Shown here piece after piece: positions 23,640-31,100 of a DNA stretch of 32,218 nt. Position 1 is the first letter of the stretch. Each line of letters opens with the position of its first letter. The position numbers and the translations under genes were made by a program. This DNA is from an uncultured Aureispira sp. Lineage in GTDB: Bacteria > Bacteroidota > Bacteroidia > Chitinophagales > Saprospiraceae. The notes under the pieces were generated by a model that searched no databases, was not told the DNA's origin, and saw nothing but the letters and a program-made list of their open reading frames with translations. The stretch covers positions 1 to 32,218 of the forward strand of contig CAJQOX010000380.1 of the NCBI GenBank assembly GCA_905480075.1. The letters run 5' to 3'.

Positions 23640-23647
23640 CAAAAATA
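23640..23647 (-). promoter_or_regulatory. candidate -7 box for the diphosphomevalonate decarboxylase gene
   Basis: Minus-strand TATTTTTG matches TAnnTTTG, 37 bases before the ATG at 23602. It would let this gene be transcribed independently of the GHMP kinase gene upstream and argues against the longer reading frame. Confidence 0.45.
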
Positions 23648-23699
23648 ATAATCATTATCAAAGAGTAGCCTTTCGGAACCTAATTCTTTTTGTGAAGTC

Positions 23700-23865
23700 C
23701 TGTTTATTGGTATTTTTTTTGCAAACCAATCCCTTGTCCGGTCCTGACCTGTAGGTGAAATGCCCCCCCCCTCCCGGACGGATTTGTATAAGAATCGGCG
23801 GTAGGTATGCATCCGTGATGACCCGCTAATAAAGAGGCATTTTTTGATGTAGGGCGGGGGGCGAC
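23700..23865. repeat. GC-rich island with nested inverted repeats
   Basis: In AT-rich surroundings this stretch holds several inverted repeats. ATTGGT/ACCAAT lies at 23706-23711 and 23725-23730. AAATGCC/GGCATTT (23758-23764, 23836-23842) encloses ACGGAT/ATCCGT (23778-23783, 23811-23816). A C9 run (23763-23771) is mirrored by a G-rich run (23852-23862). It could be a dispersed REP-like or MITE-like palindromic unit, or a structured leader RNA. No transposase or recognised RNA family is seen. Confidence 0.5.
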
Positions 23866-23919
23866 TACTTTTAATCAACGCCATGCACTGTCAACCCCTT
23901 TGCTTACTCAAAAGAATGA

Positions 23920-24861
23920 TTAATATTCTTTGATAAGTTCATCGTATTTGAAAATGGTGTCAAAACCCTTGGCTTCAAAATAAGCCTTGGTCTCTTCTTC
24001 GCTTTTGTTGCTTGTTACAAGAACGAAATCACCACCCCATCCACCTAAGGACTTTACTTCGCCCCAAAAATCATTGAAGTACAATTCTTTGGCTCTTGGT
24101 TGTTTGATGACAGATTTAACAAGGTCTTCATGCTCGGCAATCAATTCGTTGAAATCTTTAAGATTATTTGTGTACTGTGCAATGTCATGCGTGATTTGAG
24201 TAATCCTTGGCAAAGGTAAGCCTCTTTCCTCGGGGGTTGAAACCATAAAATATACCAGGGCCTCCCTTGTGTTTTGTTTTTTTTCGAGATAGACAAAATA
24301 TAGATTTTTTTTGAACTCCGGATTGAACCCGGACTTTTCCCAACGGTTTTTGCCGTTGAACTTCTGAAAAAGCATAGGCCCTTTCGCTGTCGCAGCAACA
24401 ATGTCGTACCCAGAACCTCCAAAGGTTCTTTTTAGTAATTGAAAAGGATCGGTTTGTGACCATTCGGCAATCATGGTTATAAGAGTTGAACTCGAACCCA
24501 GTCCCCAGCTTCTGGAGAATTCAAGAACTGATTTTGCTTCAAATGAATTTCCCGCTCTGAGGAAATCAGGATTTAATGCCTGCGCCTGTCTTAATGTATT
24601 TTGAAGTGATTCAGCAATTTCCTTATGACCATCACCTTTAGAATCGATAATTTTCATGCCTGGTAATTCATAGGTGGCCTGAAACCATATCTCATTTTCT
24701 GGATTGTAACTTTTCCAAGAAAGTTGATTGTTTTCCTTGGTTGGTTGTACGTCGAGCGTTTGACCGAGTTTTGTTGGGAGAGCAAGTGCTACAGCTCCTT
24801 CTGTAACGAAGTATTCTCCTGTAAGAAGTAGTTTCCCGTTTGTACGCATTGAAAAACTCAT
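23920..24861 (-). CDS. GYDIA-family GHMP kinase (mevalonate pathway)
   Basis: A 313-residue small-molecule kinase. N-terminal 'MRTNGKLLLTGEYFVTEGAV' (5-24) is the GHMP opening with the 'GEY' motif. The ATP-binding motif is 'SWGLGSSSTLIT' (118-129), and 'FGGSGYDIVAAT' (147-158) is the family motif, here with Val where the family name has Ala. Proteins of this family sit with diphosphomevalonate decarboxylase and HMG-CoA reductase in Bacteroidota and are taken to supply the missing mevalonate or phosphomevalonate kinase step; which of the two is not settled by sequence. The pairing with mvaD 317 bases downstream supports this. No HMG-CoA synthase or reductase is in the window. Confidence 0.85.
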   Translation of the reverse strand: MSFSMRTNGKLLLTGEYFVTEGAVALALPTKLGQTLDVQPTKENNQLSWKSYNPENEIWFQATYELPGMKIIDSKGDGHKEIAESLQNTLRQAQALNPDFLRAGNSFEAKSVLEFSRSWGLGSSSTLITMIAEWSQTDPFQLLKRTFGGSGYDIVAATAKGPMLFQKFNGKNRWEKSGFNPEFKKNLYFVYLEKKQNTREALVYFMVSTPEERGLPLPRITQITHDIAQYTNNLKDFNELIAEHEDLVKSVIKQPRAKELYFNDFWGEVKSLGGWGGDFVLVTSNKSEEETKAYFEAKGFDTIFKYDELIKEY

Positions 24862-25382
24862 AATAATATATTTAAATTTTTAATTGGTTTTGTTCAGGAT
24901 CTAAAAAGGCAGTAAAAACAGGTATTGTATGCCTTCCCTAAAATTAGTCATTTTTTTCAATAAAAAGGATTATTTTAGAAACTAAATTTAATCAGTAGTT
25001 GATATGTATTAACAAAAATAAAATCTGATGCTTCGGGAAAATATTTTATATTCCTATCATAATCAGTAGTCTTTTATATGTAAAATATACTGATTTGATA
25101 CTATCGCTAATTGTTGACGGTGTTGTGGTTCCCTTCTGAAATTTATAGCTGATCATTGCGGGTTAATCGGTTTGGGATTAGATGCTGAACAGGCTGATTC
25201 AATGAAAATCGAAACACAAGAAGTAAAAAGTATAAGTAATGGTGTAATATGTGTTCTTATAATAATCAAAACTTTGATTTACTTAAAATTAGCGTATTTT
25301 TACAATATTAATCATTGTATCTAAGTTCTAATTGATGTGATTGTCTATTGAAAACCAATTTTTTAAAGTAATAATAATAACA
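24862..25382. other. non-coding AT-rich spacer (521 bp)
   Basis: Divergent intergenic region containing promoters for both neighbours, though I see no strong consensus. The ten-base word AATCAGTAGT occurs twice about 72 bases apart (near 24990 and 25062), which is probably chance. A longer open frame runs from 25341 into the next gene, but its signal peptide starts at 25383. Confidence 0.45.
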
Positions 25383-25898
25383 ATGAAAGTTAATTTTATT
25401 TTGACAGCAATAGTATTTTTCTGTGTCTCTGCATCTGTTATAAGTCAAAAATTAATTGATGATACTAAAGTTATAAAAGTGCTGATGTTTGAAAATGAAC
25501 ACAAAGACAAAAAAAAGATAATTAATCAAACAGCAAGAATCAAGTATAAACTAAGAAGTGATTCAAAGCGTGTTTATAAAGGTACTCTTGAAGATATTAA
25601 GGAAGGGTTAATGGTTGTTGATGGTCAGGTGATTTTGTTTAATGACTGTAGTATGATAGCCGGACGTGTTTTTAGTGAAGAGTTGTTGATTGGCGGTGTT
25701 TGCAGCGGAATAGGCTTAACTACTATTATTTTTGGTGCTGCCCTTGCAGGGAATATAATTGTTGGCGGGACTATAGTTGCAGGTGGTTTAGCTGCACTGA
25801 TTGCCGGTATTGTTATGGTTACGAAAGTAAAAAGATTCAACCTTGATAAGGGCTGGGTGGTGCACAGTGCTGAAATAATATATAATGCGGCAGAATGA
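25383..25898 (+). CDS. small envelope protein with beta domain and glycine-rich membrane hairpin
   Basis: A 171-residue protein when started at the ATG at 25383, directly followed by a signal sequence ('VNFILTAIVFFCVSASVIS'). Residues 45-95 ('ARIKYKLRSDSKRVYKGTLE', 'GLMVVDGQVILFNDCSMIAG') look like a small SH3/Sm-like barrel, as in several Bacteroidota membrane proteins of unknown role. Residues 101-148 form two adjacent hydrophobic helices very rich in Gly and Ala ('IGGVCSGIGLTTIIFGAALA', 'GNIIVGGTIVAGGLAALIAG'), a glycine-zipper-like hairpin that could insert or oligomerise in a membrane. The C-terminus returns to a charged strand. No family name recognised. It is followed by a strong bidirectional terminator. 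Confidence 0.62.
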   Translation: MKVNFILTAIVFFCVSASVISQKLIDDTKVIKVLMFENEHKDKKKIINQTARIKYKLRSDSKRVYKGTLEDIKEGLMVVDGQVILFNDCSMIAGRVFSEELLIGGVCSGIGLTTIIFGAALAGNIIVGGTIVAGGLAALIAGIVMVTKVKRFNLDKGWVVHSAEIIYNAAE

Positions 25899-25901
25899 CA
25901 T

Positions 25902-25937
25902 AAAAAAAGCCTCCTGATTTTTTCAGGAGGCTTTTTT
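25902..25937. terminator. bidirectional Rho-independent terminator between convergent genes
   Basis: A perfect 9-bp stem (GCCTCCTGA at 25909-25917 against TCAGGAGGC at 25923-25931) with a T5 loop is flanked by an A7 tract and a T6 tract. It therefore works for the small envelope protein gene (plus) and the M16 peptidase gene (minus). Confidence 0.93.
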
Positions 25938-25951
25938 AGTTGCTATGATTA

Positions 25952-28924
25952 CTAAGGTCCTTTGCTTTCTTCTTTTTCAGGTTTTACTGTCAGCAGGATG
26001 GCTTTGTCAAGGTCAAGGAATTGTTTTGCGATTGTTTGAATATCTTCTTTCGAAAGATTATCCAACAACTTGTCATAACCTTTTATGCCGGACAGGTCTC
26101 TCCCGGTTTTATAGTAACTGCTGAGAATGTTTCTCCAGAACTTGTTTTTCTCCAAATCACTTTCACGGCCTCTTCGTAAAGTTTCTTTAACTTTTTTGTA
26201 ATTCTCATCCGAGGGGCCTTCGGCCTGTAAGGCTTTGACTTCTTCCTTTACGGCTTCAACAAGGTTTTCTACATTGTCAGGAGCACATTGGAAATAGACG
26301 GTCACATCAGAGTAGCCCTTGGGTTTGTTTTGCATGCCGCCGCCAACATATGGGCTGTATACTCCTCCCTTGTCTTCTCTCAGGTTCTCCCGCACCATGA
26401 TGCTCAATACTTTTGACATTGCTGTAACATTGAAGCTCTTCTTTGCTGTCCATTCCGTTTCGTTAACAAAGCCTAAATAAACATTTGCCTGTGGAGCAAG
26501 TCCTTTTTTCAGGTTGTTGGCAGTGCCTTTTGAAGGTAGAGAGACGCCCACGTCTTTCCAGTTTTCTGTCCTGTTTGTTGATGGTAGAGATCCTAAATAT
26601 AATTCAAGTAAAGGCTTGATTTTTTCAGGTTCAAAATTGCCTACAAAAACAAAGGTAAAGTCAGAGAAATCGGCAAAACGATCTTTGTATATTTCATAGA
26701 CACGGTCATAATCTATTTTATCCATGTCTGCCTCGGTAGGCACCGCTATTTTTCTGATATGATTATTGTATTTGATCTTCGATAGCTCATTCTGGAAAAA
26801 TACCCTTGGACTTGAACCAAGATTTTTCAATTGTTCTTTGTTTTGTTCGATTACCCTGTCAAAAGATTCTTTGTCTTTTCTGGGCTCGGTGCCGTAAAGA
26901 TGGACTAGTTTTAGCATGGTTTCAAAGTCTTCAACAGAAGAAGAACCGTAAAAGCCTTCATGCAACTCTCCTATATATGGGGCGATTTCTAATGTCTTAC
27001 CGGTTAATTTTTTTTCCAGTGCAATTAAATCAAATTTTGCAAGACCGGCTTCTTCAACAATACCCGCAGCGTTAATTGCCGTCTGATAATCTTTGTCTTC
27101 GTATAAAGAATGTCCACCCGGACTGAAAGCATTGATAAGTATCTGGTCATTTCTGAAGTCTGTAGGTTTCATAACAACGCGTACTCCATTAGATAATTTG
27201 AACTCTGTAATGTTCAAGCTGTCTTTCTTGATCTCTTTAGTCTCAACAACTTTGCCTGCTTCAGGTTTCTTTTCCATCAAAGGCATGTCTAAGAATTTAT
27301 CTTTGTATGCTTCTGTTTCAGTATCTTTGAAATCTTCAAGTACCTTTCTTATTTCCTCTTCTGTAGGCATGATGACACTTTCTTTCTCAGGAGCAGTAAT
27401 TACAAGAGCACGATTTTTTTCTATGATCCAGTTTCCTGACAGTTTGTTGATTTCAGAGAGAGTGATAGAAGGTAAAAATTCTTTGACTAGCTGAAGTTCT
27501 TTTTCTGCGCCGAACATAGGTTGATTGTCAAGGAAATGATAAACGCATTCCATTGCCAGTTTGCCGGAAGTCGTTTTGTCTCTTTCCTTGTATTGGTTTT
27601 CCATTAGTTTTTTGAGCGAAAGTTTCTGACGTTCAAGTTCTGTGTCTGTAAAACCGTGTTGCAATACCCTTTGGTTTTCGCGCATTAAAATCTTTAATGA
27701 TTCTATCAGGCCGTTTTCCTTTGTCTGAGCAACGGATGAATATGCATCTTTGGCTCTTACAAAACTACCGTATCCTGAGCCTGCATAGATAAATGGGGCA
27801 TCCTTTTGTTGGCCGATCTCGTCAAAACGACCGCTAAGCATATCATTATAAAGTTTGTGCATCAAGGAAGTGCGGTAATCATCAAGCGTCTTTATTTTTT
27901 TAGCTTCCAGTTTTGTGTAGAATTGCAGACTTGTATTTGTGGCTTCTTTGTCTGTGGCAATCGCAATAAATGTTTCATCATGTCCGGGGACTTCATAAAC
28001 TTTCTTTTCTCTGGGGTTTTCAGGATTCTTAAGCCCTGAAAACTTTTCCTTTATTTTTTTCTCTATTTCATCCACGTCAAGATCTCCAACCACGATGATA
28101 GCCTGTAGGTTCGGGCGGTACCAATCTTTGTAGAAACGGCGGAAACGATCATGCGGTGCATTTTGAATAATATCCATCAGGCCAATTGGAAGCCTGTCTG
28201 CATATCGTGTTTTATGAAAAACCTTAGGCCACCATAGGTGTCTCATTCTTTCGTTTGCTCCCAGACCGGTTCTCCATTCTGATTCAATTACGCCCCTTTC
28301 TTTGTCTATTTCACTGCCCTCGAAAGCAATACCTGTCGCCCAGTCACTCATAACCAAAAGTCCTTTGTCAACAAGCCCTTCCTTGTCGGTCGGTAACTGA
28401 AGCATATAGACTGTTTCGTCAAAACTTGTATAAGCATTCAGATCGGCACCAAAGCGAACACCTGTTTTTTCAAGAAAGTTAATCAGGTCGTTTTTTTCAA
28501 AATTTGTCGTTCCGTTGAATGCCATGTGTTCTACAAAATGTGCCAGGCCCTGCTGATCATCATCTTCTTGCATAGAACCGGCATTTACAGCAAGACGCAA
28601 CTCTATTCTGTTTTCCGGTTTAGAATTTTTACAGATATAATAATGCATGCCATTTTCAAGTACCCCGGTTCTGACATCAGGAGAAAAAGGCAACTCTGCC
28701 TCCATTCCACTTGCATTTTCTTCTGCATCTGATGTTGTAGCGCCTGAGGTCAGGTTGCTGAGACTGTTAAGTGATGAAGGTGCTGAACTGTCTGATTCAG
28801 CTACTGTTTCTTTGTCCTTGTTTTTGTTGCCTGAAGTGGTATCAGAGCTTGTTTTGCAACCTGTTCCGAGGTAGCCGACTGCCAAAAAAAGGAAGAATGC
28901 TACTAACCTTGATGCATTATTCAT
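25952..28924 (-). CDS. M16 family zinc metallopeptidase lipoprotein
   Basis: A 990-residue peptidase of the pitrilysin/PqqL group. Export signal 'FLFLAVGYLGTG' is followed by Cys 23, a probable lipidation site, and a Ser/Thr/Glu-rich linker (24-75). The first catalytic half (about 80-290) holds the inverted zinc motif 'HFVEH' at 129-133, with Glu 132 as base and Glu 209 in 'KERGVIESEW' as likely third ligand at the usual spacing. A second M16 fold (about 580-800, 'ITEFKLSNGVRVVMKP') lacks the zinc motif, as is normal for the inactive partner half. It cleaves peptides within a closed chamber; in Bacteroidota such proteins are usually envelope-bound. Divergently placed from the sigma factor gene. 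Confidence 0.9.
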   Translation of the reverse strand: MNNASRLVAFFLFLAVGYLGTGCKTSSDTTSGNKNKDKETVAESDSSAPSSLNSLSNLTSGATTSDAEENASGMEAELPFSPDVRTGVLENGMHYYICKNSKPENRIELRLAVNAGSMQEDDDQQGLAHFVEHMAFNGTTNFEKNDLINFLEKTGVRFGADLNAYTSFDETVYMLQLPTDKEGLVDKGLLVMSDWATGIAFEGSEIDKERGVIESEWRTGLGANERMRHLWWPKVFHKTRYADRLPIGLMDIIQNAPHDRFRRFYKDWYRPNLQAIIVVGDLDVDEIEKKIKEKFSGLKNPENPREKKVYEVPGHDETFIAIATDKEATNTSLQFYTKLEAKKIKTLDDYRTSLMHKLYNDMLSGRFDEIGQQKDAPFIYAGSGYGSFVRAKDAYSSVAQTKENGLIESLKILMRENQRVLQHGFTDTELERQKLSLKKLMENQYKERDKTTSGKLAMECVYHFLDNQPMFGAEKELQLVKEFLPSITLSEINKLSGNWIIEKNRALVITAPEKESVIMPTEEEIRKVLEDFKDTETEAYKDKFLDMPLMEKKPEAGKVVETKEIKKDSLNITEFKLSNGVRVVMKPTDFRNDQILINAFSPGGHSLYEDKDYQTAINAAGIVEEAGLAKFDLIALEKKLTGKTLEIAPYIGELHEGFYGSSSVEDFETMLKLVHLYGTEPRKDKESFDRVIEQNKEQLKNLGSSPRVFFQNELSKIKYNNHIRKIAVPTEADMDKIDYDRVYEIYKDRFADFSDFTFVFVGNFEPEKIKPLLELYLGSLPSTNRTENWKDVGVSLPSKGTANNLKKGLAPQANVYLGFVNETEWTAKKSFNVTAMSKVLSIMVRENLREDKGGVYSPYVGGGMQNKPKGYSDVTVYFQCAPDNVENLVEAVKEEVKALQAEGPSDENYKKVKETLRRGRESDLEKNKFWRNILSSYYKTGRDLSGIKGYDKLLDNLSKEDIQTIAKQFLDLDKAILLTVKPEKEESKGP

Positions 28925-29231
28925 TTGATATATTTTTTAATATTATAAAATTAAAAATTTTAATTTATGCTGTCTTTTTCTTCTTATATCAGAACTATAT
29001 CCAGCCTGAAAATTCAAAATTAAAGAAAAGTAGGTGAAATATATTTTTTTTTCGACAAGTATTTAATTTATTCCCACAAAATACTTTGTACTGAAGATTG
29101 GTCTTTTTGAAAAAAAATAGTACATTTAGTGTTAGGTTCAGTTTGAATTGAAGGCAATGTCCAACAATTTATCCTTAATTTTTTTAATTTTTTTCATTTA
29201 AGCGGTAACAATTTGCAAATTCTATTCATAA
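28925..29231. other. divergent intergenic region (307 bp)
   Basis: No gene. It contains a candidate minus-strand -7 box (TAATTTTG, 29015-29022) 91 bases before the peptidase gene and the plus-strand promoter candidate of the sigma factor gene. Confidence 0.5.
29098..29128 (+). promoter_or_regulatory. candidate promoter of the sigma factor operon
   Basis: TTG at 29098-29100 is followed after 20 bases by TACATTTA at 29121-29128, seven of eight matches to TAnnTTTG at the right spacing. The start codon lies 103 bases beyond. Confidence 0.4.
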
Positions 29232-29816
29232 ATGCTTGAAAAGAAAGATAATCAGGTCTTAGACGCAATAAAAAGGGGAGATCCCAAAACGCTGGAAAGG
29301 TTGTATGACGAAATACGTCAGCCTTTTTTGGTTTGGGCTTCACAACTTTATCAATGTGAATCTGAAGATGCTGTTGAAATATATCAGAAAGCTTATACTA
29401 TTATGTATATGAATGTCAGAAATGGAAAACTGACAAACCTTACAAGTAGTGTGAAAACTTATTTGTTTTCGATTGGGAAAAATCTATTCCGGGAAAAGTT
29501 CAGGAATAAACATAACCGATTGGTTAATCTTGATGATGTTAGCAATACTAATGCTATTAATGTTGAAGTAGATGCTAATGTGCTTGACAATTATGAGGAT
29601 ACTCATAAAAAAGAATTGGTCAGAAAACTTTTAGGTGAAATCGGAGACCCTTGTAAAACTTTGCTTGAACTTATGTTTATTAAAGGGTATTCTGCCGAAG
29701 CAGTGGTAAGAGAAATGAACTACAGCGATGAACGTGTAGTGAGAAAACGAAAATCTCTCTGTCTTAAAAAAATGAGAGAGATGGTCGCCGAAAAGAAAGA
29801 CTCAAATTTATTGTAA
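29232..29816 (+). CDS. RNA polymerase sigma factor, sigma-70 family (ECF-like)
   Basis: A 194-residue protein with the two-domain ECF layout. Region 2 (about 10-100) has 'IKRGDPKTLERLYDEIRQPF', 'DAVEIYQKAYTIMYMNVRNG' and 'LTSSVKTYLFSIGKNLFREK'. Region 4 (about 135-185) is a helix-turn-helix ('KTLLELMFIKGYSAEAVVRE', 'YSDERVVRKRKSLCLKKMRE'). It should recruit core RNA polymerase to a set of alternative promoters. The gene 45 bases downstream encodes a single-pass membrane protein in the position of an anti-sigma factor, so membrane control of its activity is likely. The targets are unknown; the adjacent divergent peptidase gene is a candidate. Confidence 0.88.
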   Translation: MLEKKDNQVLDAIKRGDPKTLERLYDEIRQPFLVWASQLYQCESEDAVEIYQKAYTIMYMNVRNGKLTNLTSSVKTYLFSIGKNLFREKFRNKHNRLVNLDDVSNTNAINVEVDANVLDNYEDTHKKELVRKLLGEIGDPCKTLLELMFIKGYSAEAVVREMNYSDERVVRKRKSLCLKKMREMVAEKKDSNLL

Positions 29817-29861
29817 ATGATATAAGATTCCCCCGGTTAGAACTATCAAAAATTCTTTAGC

Positions 29862-30665
29862 ATGACAAATGCAGATAAATTAAGACTGATTGAAGAACAT
29901 TATCGAGGCATACTAAATGCCAATGATAAGGTTTCCTTCAATCAACTGATGAAGGAGGACCTCGCTTTCAAGCAGGACGTAAAAGACTACAAAGCTATTT
30001 TTGTAGGTTTTGAGTCCCTGCATGTTGAAAATTTCCAGAATAACCTATTCAACTTTGAAGCAAAGCATCAGACCGATAACAAAACTAAAGTCCTTGAACT
30101 AAATGGTACTGTAAATAAAACAGCGGTTATACGGCCTTTAAAAAAGTTCTACATGGCTGCCGCAGCAATCGCCCTGCTTATTTGTGCAACCTTTGGTTAT
30201 AATCAGATGACGGCATCTCCTTTTGATGATAATTTTATCGCTGATGCCGAAATTGCTGTACATATTGAATCTATTCGTGGTGGAGAACAGGAATTGTCCC
30301 AAGAAGAGATAATTAAGAAAATAGCTTTTTCTGCCTATCAAAAAGAAGAGTATGATAAAGCTATAAATTTACTTGAGGGGTATATTACGGATTATCCTGA
30401 AAAAGCTGCTAAAGATTTTCAATCTTATCTCGTATTGGGTGTTTCTCAATTGGCTTCTGAAAAAACCATTGAATCAATTGAAACTTTCAATTATGTTTTG
30501 CACGGAAAGGATTCCTCCTACAAACAGCAATCTGAATGGTATATATCCCTCGCAAATGTTAAGCTCGATAAATTTGATGAAGCAGAAAATCTGCTCACTA
30601 TAATAGCTTCTCAAAACGGACATTGCCACAAAAAAGACGCAATCAAACTTTTGGCTGACTTATAA
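29862..30665 (+). CDS. single-pass membrane protein with TPR-like periplasmic domain, candidate anti-sigma factor
   Basis: A 267-residue protein. The N-terminal cytosolic part (1-92) is helical and acidic ('KLRLIEEHYRGILNANDKVS', 'FNQLMKEDLAFKQDVKDYKA'), the shape seen in Bacteroidota sigma-paired proteins, though without the zinc-binding HxxxCxxC motif. One membrane helix lies at 96-114. The C-terminal part (about 140-267) has TPR-like helical hairpins ('AFSAYQKEEYDKAINLLEGY', 'YLVLGVSQLASEKTIESIET', 'ANVKLDKFDEAENLLTII'). Being 45 bases after the sigma gene with a shared terminator suggests it holds the sigma factor until an envelope signal acts on the TPR domain. Anti-sigma function is inference from context. 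Confidence 0.65.
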   Translation: MTNADKLRLIEEHYRGILNANDKVSFNQLMKEDLAFKQDVKDYKAIFVGFESLHVENFQNNLFNFEAKHQTDNKTKVLELNGTVNKTAVIRPLKKFYMAAAAIALLICATFGYNQMTASPFDDNFIADAEIAVHIESIRGGEQELSQEEIIKKIAFSAYQKEEYDKAINLLEGYITDYPEKAAKDFQSYLVLGVSQLASEKTIESIETFNYVLHGKDSSYKQQSEWYISLANVKLDKFDEAENLLTIIASQNGHCHKKDAIKLLADL

Positions 30666-30685
30666 AAATTACCACAAAATCACTT

Positions 30686-30719
30686 TTAAGGCCTTCCCTC
30701 TCAGGAAGGCCTTTTTTTT
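30686..30719 (+). terminator. Rho-independent terminator of the sigma factor operon
   Basis: A perfect 10-bp stem (AAGGCCTTCC at 30688-30697 against GGAAGGCCTT at 30704-30713) with a six-base loop and a long T tract, starting 23 bases after the stop codon. Confidence 0.93.
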
Positions 30720-30822
30720 GCCTGATTTGTCTTTTGTCTGAACTTTTAATGTCGCTTAACAGTTAAAGGAATTGTTGTTCTCCAACAGTTTTAAAAGAAT
30801 ATAGAGGCAAAAACAGTATTTT

Positions 30823-30854
30823 TTTGGAAAAAATAAAAAAAGGCTTTACATTTG
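30823..30854 (+). promoter_or_regulatory. promoter of the tRNA-Pro gene
   Basis: TTTG at 30823-30826 and TACATTTG at 30847-30854, 20 bases apart and followed by C, match the Bacteroidota promoter consensus in full. The -7 box ends 11 bases before the tRNA 5' end. Confidence 0.8.
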
Positions 30855-30865
30855 CCTTCCGATTA

Positions 30866-30938
30866 CGGGATGTAGCTCAGTTGGTAGAGTACGCGTCTGG
30901 GGGACGTGAAGTCGCTGGTTCGAGTCCAGTCATCCCGA
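30866..30938 (+). tRNA. tRNA-Pro (anticodon GGG)
   Basis: A complete 73-base cloverleaf. The acceptor stem CGGGATG pairs with CATCCCG. The D arm is GCTC/GAGT. The anticodon stem CGCGT/ACGTG carries loop CTGGGGG, giving anticodon GGG, which reads CCC (and CCU by wobble). The T arm is GCTGG with loop TTCGAGT. The discriminator base is A, and CCA is not encoded. It has its own promoter just upstream and a terminator just downstream, so it is a single-gene unit. Confidence 0.95.
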
Positions 30939-30951
30939 CACAATGAAATTC

Positions 30952-30989
30952 AAAGCGTTAGTTACTTTAAGTAGCTGACGCTTTTTTTG
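30952..30989 (+). terminator. Rho-independent terminator after the tRNA
   Basis: A 13-bp stem from AGCGTTAGTTACT against AGTAGCTGACGCT, with two G-T pairs, ends in seven T. It starts 14 bases after the tRNA. Confidence 0.85.
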
Positions 30990-31056
30990 TGGTTCAGGAC
31001 AAAAGAATACTACCGAATAATGACAAAGACCTGCCAATAGATTTACACAATTTAAT

Positions 31057-31064
31057 TAGCTTTG
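31057..31064 (+). promoter_or_regulatory. candidate -7 box for the DUF1295 gene
   Basis: TAGCTTTG matches TAnnTTTG, 36 bases before the ATG at 31101. It covers the TTG at 31062 that would give a longer protein, so that alternative start is unlikely. No good -33 element seen. Confidence 0.45.
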
Positions 31065-31100
31065 TCTTGGTATCATTACTTTTTTCAACCAAACAATCAC

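Noticed and set aside
24141..24463. Two open frames on the minus strand inside the GHMP kinase gene
   Set aside because: They are shifted-frame shadows of a clear kinase gene and have basic, non-protein-like composition.
24985..25071. Two copies of the word AATCAGTAGT as operator sites
   Set aside because: The word is short, not palindromic, and expected by chance at noticeable frequency in AT-rich spacers.
27093..27494. 133-codon plus-strand frame within the M16 peptidase gene
   Set aside because: It is antisense to a conserved peptidase; its hydrophobicity is the mirror of the opposite strand's charged helices.
31062..31100. Longer N-terminus for the DUF1295 protein from a TTG start
   Set aside because: The TTG lies inside a -7 promoter box and adds residues not typical of the family; the ATG at 31101 fits better.
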